This document shows, piece after piece, positions 55,694-64,000 of a stretch of DNA of 64,000 nucleotides. The notes under the pieces were generated by a model that saw nothing but the letters and a program-made list of their open reading frames with translations, searched no databases and was not told the DNA's origin. Position 1 is the stretch's first letter. Every line of letters begins with the position of its first letter. Position numbers and translations under genes: made by a program. The stretch is from positions 225,143,605 through 225,207,604 of the forward strand of contig JAYESD010000002.1 in assembly GCA_036927565.1 (NCBI GenBank), read 5' to 3'. This stretch comes from Tuctoria greenei (lineage: Eukaryota; Streptophyta; Magnoliopsida; Poales; Poaceae).

Positions 55694-58099
55694 ATGTCTG
55701 GTTTCCGCCTGCCGGAAAACTTTGTTCAAGATTCCGAATCTCTTCTGAGAGACCGACCTCATGTCATTTCTCCTCAGAAGATTCGAGCGGCAAAGAAAGC
55801 CAGCATTTTTGCACCAACAATCCAAATGCCAATGGCTCAGAAGACCCTTCGTGAGTTCTCAGCTCCCTCTGCTAACAATGTGCCTATTGGGCCCACTGTT
55901 AACACGGGAGATGTGAACTTCGAGATCAAAACTGGCCTTATCACTATGGTGCAAGCCAACCCATTCTGTGGGAAGGCTAACGAGGATGCAAGTGCTCACC
56001 TACAATAATTCCTCGAGATATGCAACACTTTTAAAATCAAGGACGTGTCTCCGGATGCGGTCTGTCCGAGACTGTTCCCATTCTCTCTCCTTGGGAGAGA
56101 TAAACAGTGGTTCTACGTGAACCAAAGTGTTGTAGACACTTGGGAGAAGTGTTCTACGACATTCCTTGCCAAATTCTTCCCGTTGGGTAAAACCAATGCC
56201 CTATGTGGAAGGATTTCAAGCTTTCAGCAAGAGCTCAAGGAATCTATTCCCGAGGCATGGGAAAGGCTTCAGGAGTACATCCTAGCCTGTCCCCACCATG
56301 GGATTGATGACTGGCTCCTTATTCAGAATTTCTATAACGGGCTGATCCCATCAGCTCGTGAACATTTGGATGCTGCTGCTGGAGGAGCCTTCTTCTCATT
56401 GACGGTGCCAAAAGCTAAATATCTTATTAAGAAGATGGTGTCCAACATGGGATGGAACGATGAGCGTCTCCATACCCGACAGCGAGGCATGCACACCTTG
56501 AAGGAGGTGGACATGATCACTGCAAAATTGGACCTCCTAATGAAGAAAATTGATGGACAAGCCAGTGGTGAAGTGTCTGGCAATGCCTATGCCCTAGACT
56601 CTCACATCACGTGTGAAGTCTATGGCAACACGGGTCATATGCGCAATGATTGCCCAGAAACTCATGAGGATGCCCTATAACTTGCCAACAACAATTTCAA
56701 CAACAACAATGGCTATCATCCAGGAGGTCAAGGGTGGGTCCAACAATGCCCATTCTTTCAAGGAGGGTACAACAACAATGGCAACCCTGGAAATCAGCCC
56801 AACTTGAGAGAACTTGCCATTAGCCAGCTCAAGATCAACGATGCCCTATCCAAGAAGCTGTCAGCTAATGATAAGACCCTAGAGAATATCAATGCAAAGA
56901 TTGAAGGACTATCCTCAGCATTCAAGAATCAACTGAGCTTCAGCAAGATGTTGGAGACTCTCTTGGCACAACTTGCTGCAGTTGTCCCTCCATTAGAAAA
57001 CAACAAAATTCCGGGGCAGCCAGAAGCCCCAGTGGAGAACGTCAGTGCAGTGGTTACAAGAGGAGGAAAGACAACTCGTGACCCACCATATCCCACACAA
57101 GAAAACAGGACAACTGAGCCTGAGAAGGAGGATGTCCCAAGTGAATTACTTGGTGAGAGAATGACCAAACACTTTGAAGACACCAACTTATTGCCATTCC
57201 CTCACAGACAAAGGAAGCCAACAGTGGATGAGCAATTCAACCATTTTGTTGAGATCATCCAAAAGATCCACATCAATGTGCCCTTGATTGATGCGATGCA
57301 AGTACCCACTTATACTCGCTATCTCAAATACATATTGAATAACAAACGGCCATTGCCCACCACTGAGGTCGTCAAGCTTGCATAAGACTGCAGTGCATCC
57401 ATCCTCAATAGGCTTCCTGAAAAGAAAAAGGACCCCGGATGTCCTACCATTTCATTCTCAATTGGGGCTCACCACTTTGACAAGGCACTTTATGATCTGG
57501 GAGCAAGTGTCAGTGTGATGACCAAGGTTGTGTTCGACCAGTTGAACTTCACAGAGCTGACTCCAACACCAATGCAGCTACAACTGGCTGATTCTTCAGT
57601 CCGTTATCCAGCGGGTATTGCTGAAGACGTCTCGGTGAAGATTCAGAACTGCTTCATACCCGTGGATTTTGTGGTTCTAGACATGGACACTGAGAAAGAT
57701 ACACCACTCATTCTTGGGCGTCCATTCCTAAGCACTGCAAAAGCTCGCATAGATGTGGGAGCTGGAGAAATCCACTTCCATATCAATGGCAAGGAGGAAA
57801 GGTTTACCTTTCGGCCAAAATCAGAACAATGCTCCATGATTCGAATCAAGTATGGGCCGAATGATAAACACATTAGAGAGGTCGAAGTCACACCTCCAAA
57901 GGTGGACTCACTCATTGCATTCATGAGAAGATTAATCTACGAGGAGAATCTGTCATTTCGACCACACCGATATCCAAAGGCGACGGAATCGTCTGGGCCT
58001 CCCCGAAGGCCCAAGTCCACCAAGCCGCCAAAGAAGGAATGGCGGAAGAAGCAAGACAAGCCGTCCGAGCCCATCCCTCCGGGCCCGGAAGTTAAATGA
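55694..58099 (+). pseudogene. Athila-type gag-protease of element A
   Basis: One frame throughout, about 800 codons, with three TAA stops at 56006, 56678 and 57383 and no frameshift. Capsid part with FPFSLLGRDKQWFY and TFLAKFFPLGKT (typical Retrotrans_gag), a degenerate zinc knuckle CEVYGNTGHMRNDCP near 56615 (second Cys replaced by Tyr), an Asn-rich hinge, a coiled coil near 56810-56990, and an aspartic protease with DLGASVSVM (active site at 57494) and PLILGRPFL (57691). The frame ends naturally after a Lys/Pro-rich tail. Gag packages RNA and the protease matures particles. The stops and knuckle change make this copy inactive. Confidence 0.88.
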
Positions 58100-58823
58100 A
58101 GACGGAGGAATGTCCATCTCATAGGATGGTGGTGAGACCTACGCCAATAGGTTAAATTGGTAGCTATCCCACTTTATTTTTCTTTCTTTCTTTCTTTTTT
58201 CACCCCATTTGGATTTTTCCCATTGCATATTTGATTTTTCCTAGCAAGTTGAGAATCTTATATTCTCAACTATCATTTTTGTTTCTTTCTTTTCAAAAGA
58301 AAATTTTTATTGGATTTGAAAAGGGTTTTTATTTGAAAAACAATTTTTTTTGAGCTGCACATGTGGCATTTCACCAACGTGCTAGCTTTATAGCCGTTGG
58401 GGAGCCACTTGCCAAAAGGGGAACCAGGGGGGCCACCTGTCAGGTCAGTCGAACCCCCTGGTCGGATGAACAAGGAGTGGAGCCAAATTGACTCCCCTTC
58501 CTCCAACGGCTACATTTTGAACCCTAAGTGACCGTTGGAAGGTGCACCCTATAAATTATGGCCGTGAGGAGCACTTCTCTTCACACACCACATCATCTTA
58601 CACCTCCCCAAGTCACTCTCTATCTCACCTTATTTTTCTTGCTCTTCATTGCAACACTCTTGCTCAAATCCATCCCTAAAAAGATTTTCTTTTGTTTGCA
58701 TTTGCATTTTACACTCAAGCTTTCAAGAGGAGAAAATTCGTTGAGAGTTTTGTTTTCCAAACATCGCTTCTTTTCGGATTTTTCTCGCCTTGTTTTGTTA
58801 TTGCTTGTTGAACTCAAAAAGAC
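58100..58823 (+). other. Non-coding spacer between protease and ORF-1 (A)
   Basis: Pyrimidine-rich and AT-rich sequence. Contains an inverted GG(T)CAG...CCCCCTGG segment (58425-58465) resembling the LTR hairpin, and a TATA-like box at 58550. No pol remnants recognised. Confidence 0.55.
58550..58556 (+). promoter_or_regulatory. Candidate internal TATA box for ORF-1
   Basis: CCCTATAAATTATGG, 274 bp before the ORF-1 ATG, followed by a CACACACCACATCATC-type leader resembling the one after the LTR TATA boxes. Purely a sequence-based guess. Confidence 0.35.
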
Positions 58824-60347
58824 ATGAAGAGGTTGTCCGGAAAGAGGAAGGAGGCTGCAAGCTCAAGCCATAGTGAAGGTTCTAGTGCATGCCTCTCTTC
58901 CATGGGTACAGGCCCAAGGAGGAGAAGTGTGTGTGAGGACACTCCCATGGAAGAGAGAAGCAACCCACACCAACTTCTTCATGACAACGACCTCGACATA
59001 CGAAGCGAAGTTGAAGATCAAGCACGCAGGCTTCACCAAGATTGTGAGTTTCGCCACACCAAGGCTTACGATCCACATTTGATATCCAAAATAGGTATGG
59101 ACTCCTCATTTCTTTCCATTTGGCATGGAATTGGATTTGATGACTTTGCTCACATAGAGGAGAAAGGTTCACGCCTTCTCACTATCCAATTCCTTTGCAC
59201 GCTAAGAATAGGATTTGATGGTATTTCTTTTAGATTATTTCAAAAAGAATACAACATCCTATGGAAAGAATTATGTAGCATCCTAGGCTTCCATAAACGG
59301 TGTTTGCTAGATTTAGACAATTTGCCTAAGTTTAACAAACAAAGTTTTTTGCATGAGCTAACTAGTGCGGTCACATGTAGGGCTCCTAGGAATAGCCACA
59401 TCCAAAACCCTACCTTACGTTTCATACATAGATGGGTGGCTATGACTATGTTCCCTAGGGGAGATGTTAGGGTTGTGCGAGATGATGGATTGAAAATTTT
59501 GTTTGCCATGACTAAAAAGATAAAAGTTGCTCCAGTCAAAGCCATGATGACACAATGGTTATATTACATTTCAAAATCAGGACTAATTGAATGCACTTCA
59601 TTGATTACTCATATTGCTGATAGGGTAGGAGCACTTAAATACTCTTCATTTGAATACATTGAAACTGAAAGAGAATTAATTGATGAAGACTATTTAGTGC
59701 AAGGACATACCCTTAAGCATGATCAAGATGGGTCCTTGATATTTTTCTATCCCGACTTTTTCAATGAAATTCGGTTACCTAAACCGGATTTTCATTTGTA
59801 CAAATGCTGGAGGCTAACCATTAATCTTCTTCCCCTTGAGGAAGCAAGAAGAAGTAATATCTCTGGCAGGGAAACAAGGAATCGTGCGAGGGCTGCAGCC
59901 ACAGGCATGCCACCGATAATCTCTCCGATCCATGAATACCAAGAGGAAGAGAACCCAACGAGTTGTGCGCCCGGATGGACTCAACCTCTGACGTATGAGA
60001 CTGGGGGATCATCTTGGAAAGAATGGCAAAGGGATCCACCCTTATCCACTTCAAGCTCTAGTAGCTTGCCCCCAACGTCCATGAGAGGACGTCGTTCCTT
60101 TTCGGCTAGAAGTCATCATGACTATAGTCAAGGAATGACGGACCTCACCAGACGTATGGGAGAACTTGAAGTGAGAACAAGTGACATCTACAGCACACTC
60201 AAGGAGCATGTTCAAGGTACCCAGGATTGGCAACAACACATGGATGTTCAATTCACCAACTTTAACACGGCGCTACAACAACAACAAGCCGATCTTGCAG
60301 CGTACTTCCGTCATCAAGGGTTCAACCCTTATCACGGAGGTAGTTGA
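58824..60347 (+). CDS. ATHILA ORF-1-like protein of element A
   Basis: Undamaged 507-codon frame. Residues 1-70 are Ser-rich and charged. About 70-345 forms the conserved core, with WHGIGFDDFAHIEEKGSRLL, LFQKEYNILWKELCSILGF, LRFIHRWVAMTMFPRGD and PVKAMMTQWLYYISKSGLIE, as in the ATHILA ORF-1 family of plant gypsy elements. 345-430 is a linker. 430-507 is Gln-rich and probably coiled coil. The role is unknown: it sits where an envelope-like gene lies in Athila, but no signal peptide or transmembrane segment is seen. Its openness contrasts with the three stops in gag of the same element. The stop is 5 bp before an internal purine tract. Confidence 0.82.
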   Translation: MKRLSGKRKEAASSSHSEGSSACLSSMGTGPRRRSVCEDTPMEERSNPHQLLHDNDLDIRSEVEDQARRLHQDCEFRHTKAYDPHLISKIGMDSSFLSIWHGIGFDDFAHIEEKGSRLLTIQFLCTLRIGFDGISFRLFQKEYNILWKELCSILGFHKRCLLDLDNLPKFNKQSFLHELTSAVTCRAPRNSHIQNPTLRFIHRWVAMTMFPRGDVRVVRDDGLKILFAMTKKIKVAPVKAMMTQWLYYISKSGLIECTSLITHIADRVGALKYSSFEYIETERELIDEDYLVQGHTLKHDQDGSLIFFYPDFFNEIRLPKPDFHLYKCWRLTINLLPLEEARRSNISGRETRNRARAAATGMPPIISPIHEYQEEENPTSCAPGWTQPLTYETGGSSWKEWQRDPPLSTSSSSSLPPTSMRGRRSFSARSHHDYSQGMTDLTRRMGELEVRTSDIYSTLKEHVQGTQDWQQHMDVQFTNFNTALQQQQADLAAYFRHQGFNPYHGGS

Positions 60348-60352
60348 AGAAC

Positions 60353-60372
60353 AAGCTTGGGGGAGGACCCCC
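60353..60372 (+). other. Internal PPT-like purine tract (A)
   Basis: AAGCTTGGGGGAGGACCCCC just after the ORF-1 stop, about 1.3 kb before the 3' LTR. Confidence 0.6.
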
Positions 60373-61673
60373 ACTTGAGGTAACATGTTTCACATTCCTT
60401 GCATATTAATTTTCCATCCATCATCCACCTTGCATCTAAAAAAAAAGGTTAGATTTGTTTTCATCAAATAAAGATGTGCGGTAAGAATGACTTAGAATTC
60501 ACATAGCTGAAATGATGAATACTTGCTCTGTTTTATTTTCCTAAGTCTCTAGTTTACAACTTGCTACTCTCTGAATATTGCTTTCATTGGTTTGAAATAC
60601 TTTTACCTTAATTTGGAAGTCGTGGGTAGCAAAAGCTTAATCTAATTCTAGGTTGTTGCAATATTAGAATTAGCAATAGGGCTGCTAGTCCTAGTTTGAA
60701 AGTAAAACTTAGATTTCTCGAGGAATTCTAAAAAGATTTAAGTTTCCCTCAATTGATTGGAAATACCTACCAAAGCCATATGATATTCATACATAGACAA
60801 AACCTTATGCATATACTATTTGCTTTCACATTGAGCCTAGTCAAACTAGTATAGACCTATGTGAGAAATCATTCAACTCTTTTTGAATTCAAGACTTCAC
60901 TTGCACATGCTATACTTCTACACTAGAAGTAAGCAAAACGTCCATCATATCCACCATACCACAATAAAAAGAGAAACTCCATGTTATTCATGTTTAGCAC
61001 TCTCTTCAAAATTCATTGCAAAGAAAGGGAGTAGAAGACATGGCTACAAAATGAAAAAAAGGCATGCTTACCTCATAAGCATGAGAAAAAAAGTAGCCAT
61101 GTTTCATCCCTGCAAAAGAAAGAGAGATTATACCAAAAAGGAGTTATCTCAAGTATCCACATCCACTTCCACTCCATCACACATGCACTAGTCTTGAATC
61201 AAAAAGTTTTGATTTGAATTCTCCTAAGGCTTACTCTTTTGACTTAGCAATATATGTGATGCAAATATGCCTACTTACTTTCCTTACCAAGCTCCAGATA
61301 CAAGCCATATTCAATGAGTAGGAATAGTAGAGGCACAATGCTTTGGTGAGGAAATATTTCCACTATCCACAAAGGAGCGATTGAGAGAATCAAATTGAGA
61401 TACTTAATATCTAAATTGAATTCTCCGGGATTTAAGTGGAGCTTGATTTCTAGGCTATGTTTGCTCCACTTGCTATTCTACCTTTCAACTACTCATGAAT
61501 ATGAAAAAGCATAAACCCCATGATAACTTAAGAAAGGTAGAGTATCATAGCCAATTTCCGCAATACTAGGTAGAGTATCTTGTTGTGCATTAGATACTTT
61601 TGAAAATAAGACATTATAGCAACTCCTGATCATCAACCTAAAGTCTTGACTTTGCTCGGGACGAGCGAAGGAT
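60373..61673 (+). other. Long 3' non-coding region of element A
   Basis: AT-rich, no supportable frame. Closely similar to 52195-53540 of B and 21724-23061 of C, so conserved among family members despite being non-coding. Confidence 0.7.
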
Positions 61674-61688
61674 AAGCTTGGGGGAGTT
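61674..61688 (+). other. Polypurine tract of element A
   Basis: AAGCTTGGGGGAG then TT, directly before the 3' LTR. Confidence 0.82.
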
Positions 61689-63352
61689 TGTTGACGGTTG
61701 TTATATACCAATTTCATCCGTCAATTTAACTCAATTATGTGAAGGATTTGTCATTTCTTGCACACATCACCTTTCTATATAACCCAATTCCACTTGGACT
61801 TGGAGAAATATGTGTATGCAACATTTTATGCAGGAAATGTAGAGGGACCAATCCTATAAAATATCATCCCAGCCAATCAGACGACGACATGTGGCATCCC
61901 ATGGATCAAATGGCCCACAAACAGAAGTATCCGAGGAGATCCAACGGTGTATCACCCATATACACCAATGGGACCCACCTGGTAGCCACCTGGAGAAGGC
62001 ACACGAAAATTGGTGCAATGACTAGGTCGGTTGAACATGGGGGTCGGCCGACCTGGTCTCTGCAGCAAACTCGGTCAGCCTCCACGTGTTGGCTCTTCCC
62101 GGCTTCCTGGAGTCAATGGTGCCTGATTCGCACGCTTTTGGTGGCGGGAACCAACCTCAACACTAGTATAAATAGGAACCCTACCCCTCACTTCAACACA
62201 CATCACTTGAGCTTCATCTTTATTGTATACACTATCATCAATAGTCTTAGAGGAGTTAGGTTGTACAGAGGAGAGTCTCTAGTCCCCTGTCCAAATTGGT
62301 AAAGGAGTAAGGAGTCTCTCTCTTCCCAATCCTACATTGGGAAAGGTATGGCTCATGTATTCTTTTTTGTAATTGTGACTTTATGCATAATAAAGATAGT
62401 ATCATTAGTCTCTACTTATGCATATACTTGGGCAAAGCGTTTCTTGTTTGATTGTGGAGTCCATGTATGTGAAAGGTATAGCTTCTATGACTGTTTCATC
62501 ATGAACATACCTCATTATCATAGAACCTATAGACCCCCACTATAGTCTAGTTAATTATAACATAACTAGGTTAATATGGATAATTATGTTGTGTATCAAC
62601 ATTGGTTCAATGATGATTCAATTCATTGCCTTAGGATAGATTGTGCCTAGGCTCTTAAGGTAATTACTTAATATGCTAGCATGGTTCTAGGATAGCTAAG
62701 TAGCATTGGATGTCTCGTAGACCCACAGATTGAAGAGGTAGGCAGTAGGTGGTGACAGCCCTATCTGTCCTTTGTAATCCCCCACGTTCGGCTATGCCAC
62801 AGGCTCTTGGCGGTAGTCGCCCTAGTATTGATAGGGGTAAGCCCGTGCCCGATGTGTTGAACCACATAACATAAGTATTCACTATTGATCTAGCTTATGA
62901 ATAATTAGTTTAGACTATGTATATGTACAGTAGAGCATAGTAGGAGTACCTCCATAACTCTCAACCTTAACTAACCTCTAGGATCCTCTTACCCCCCTTA
63001 GACTTGAAAGCTTTTGTGTGTGTCGCACTACCTCCATTATTATTTTATCCATCCTTGCTAGATTCTTACATAGACCTTTCTACCCTTTCCACTTGATGAT
63101 TGTTATATCTCTTCCCTGCCTTCCTTTGGGATCAAATAAATGACACCCTTGGGAATACTCTTAAGGGGAAATGCTATAATGATATCTCCGTGCGCTTGCT
63201 GAATTCACTCCGTGATCCAATAGAACCATCAACAAGCATTTCTGACACATCAGTTGGAGATGTTTAGTTAATGATGCATAAGTAATACAAACAAGCATTT
63301 CTGGCGCCGTTGTCGGGGATGATTTGTTAGTATATCTTCAGAGCCGTCAACA
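61689..63352 (+). repeat. 3' LTR of element A
   Basis: TGTTGACGG to GCCGTCAACA. TATAAATAG at 62167-62175, hairpin at 62020-62058. PBS-like copies near 63229 and 63291 are within the LTR, as in the 5' copy. Followed directly by the GCAAT target duplicate. Confidence 0.92.
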
Positions 63353-64000
63353 GCAATGACCAGGTCAGCCGAACCAGGGGGTCGGCAGACCTGGTCTTTG
63401 CACCAAACTCGGTCAGCCTCCACGTGTTGGCTCCTCCCAGCTCCCTGGAGTCAATGACGAATGATTCACACGCTTTTGATGGCTTGAACCGACCTCAACA
63501 CTAGTATAAATAGGACCCCATACCCCTCACTTTAACACACACCACTTGGGCATCATTCTATTGTATACACTATCTTCCATAGTCCTTAGAGGAGATAGGA
63601 TGTAGAGAGGAGAGCCTCTAGTCCCAAGTCCAAATTGGGAATGGAGTAGAAGGAGTCTATCTTCCCAATTCCACATTGGGAAAGGTATGTCTCATGTATT
63701 CCTTCTTGTATTTGTGACTTTGTGCTCAATAAGGATATTATCTTTAGTCTTCTTTTATACGTATACTTGGACAAAGCGTTTATTGTTTGATTGTGGATTC
63801 CATGTATGTGGAAGGTATAGTCTTTATGATTTCACTATCATGATCACATCTTATGGTCATAAACACTATAAACCCCCACTATAGTCTATGTAGTTATGAT
63901 ATGATTATGTTAATATGAATGACTATGCTATGCAACCAACATTGGTTCAACGATGTTTAGGTTAGTCATTGCCTTAGGATGGCTTGTGCCATGGCTCCTA
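63353..64000 (+). repeat. 3' LTR of element B, second part
   Basis: Resumes with GCAAT then GACCAGGTCAGCCG, exactly where 53883 left off. Hairpin at 63358-63396, TATAAATAG at 63505-63513. Continues past the window. Confidence 0.88.

Larger units (their letters stand above)
53884..63352 (+). mobile_element. Athila-type gag-protease-ORF1 element A (complete)
   Basis: Two LTRs (1672 and 1664 bp), PBS, gag-protease frame, ORF-1, PPT, and a perfect GCAAT target duplication at 53879-53883 and 63353-63357. No reverse transcriptase, RNase H or integrase sequence is seen between protease (ending 58099) and ORF-1 (starting 58824), so it must rely on proteins from other elements. It resembles the published class of GAG-bearing non-autonomous LTR elements, with an additional ORF. 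Confidence 0.93.
46880..64000 (+). mobile_element. Athila-type non-autonomous element B (runs off window)
   Basis: 5' LTR, PBS, gutted interior like that of C, PPT and a 3' LTR split by element A (53556-53883 and 63353 onward). Inserted into H; the 5-bp sequence before it is CCAGT, and its duplicate lies beyond the window. No protein-coding capacity. Confidence 0.85.

Overview
This window is repeat-dominated nuclear DNA of a flowering plant, almost certainly a grass. The evidence is one intron-containing AT-hook gene with a very GC-rich first exon, Tourist-like MITEs ending in TAA/TTA duplications, and nested Ty1/copia (Sirevirus-like) and Ty3/gypsy (Athila- and Tat-like) LTR retrotransposons. 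I cannot name the species. The only host gene I can support as intact is an AHL-type AT-hook/PPC DNA-binding protein on the minus strand (CDS 4463-7415, five exons, 408 aa).

Layout. 1-1832: 5' end of a minus-strand Tat-like gypsy element (G: gag, PBS, 5' LTR), inserted just before the PPT of a Sirevirus fragment (1833-2489). That fragment abuts a short piece of an IQD calmodulin-binding gene (2490-2702). 2703-4462: unassigned sequence and the probable AHL 3' UTR. 4463-8200: AHL gene and upstream region. 8200-12240: intergenic DNA with two MITEs. 12240-14704: decayed gypsy gag and leader. 14705-25848: a minus-strand Athila-type remnant (D), split by a plus-strand element of the same family (C, 16696-24449). 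25849-26376: AT-rich DNA with a short dispersed repeat. 26377-44562: a Sirevirus (F, plus strand) whose gag is split by another copia element (E, minus strand, 26463-36136). 44563-46879: 3' part of a Tat-like gypsy pol (H, minus). 46880-64000: Athila-type element B, whose 3' LTR is split by the complete element A (53884-63352, TSD GCAAT).

The most unusual material is the Athila-type family (A, B, C, D). A carries gag-protease and an ATHILA ORF-1 gene but no reverse transcriptase, RNase H or integrase. B and C share the same gutted interior, so they look like an amplified non-autonomous derivative. In this family the 3' end of the LTR appears to have grown in steps of about 59 bp, each step trapping a primer-binding-site-like sequence: none in D, one in B and C, two in A. 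The U3 region carries a 15-bp-stem inverted repeat, and part of ORF-1 has become a roughly 78-bp minisatellite of variable copy number. The Sirevirus carries dense arrays of the palindrome CGGACTAGTCCG in its LTR, its untranslated region and even its gag.

Elements C/D, E/F and A/B give clear relative insertion orders. Apart from AHL, every long reading frame belongs to a retroelement, and most carry stops or frameshifts. Element A's ORF-1 and element E's RT-RNase H frame are the longest undamaged ones.
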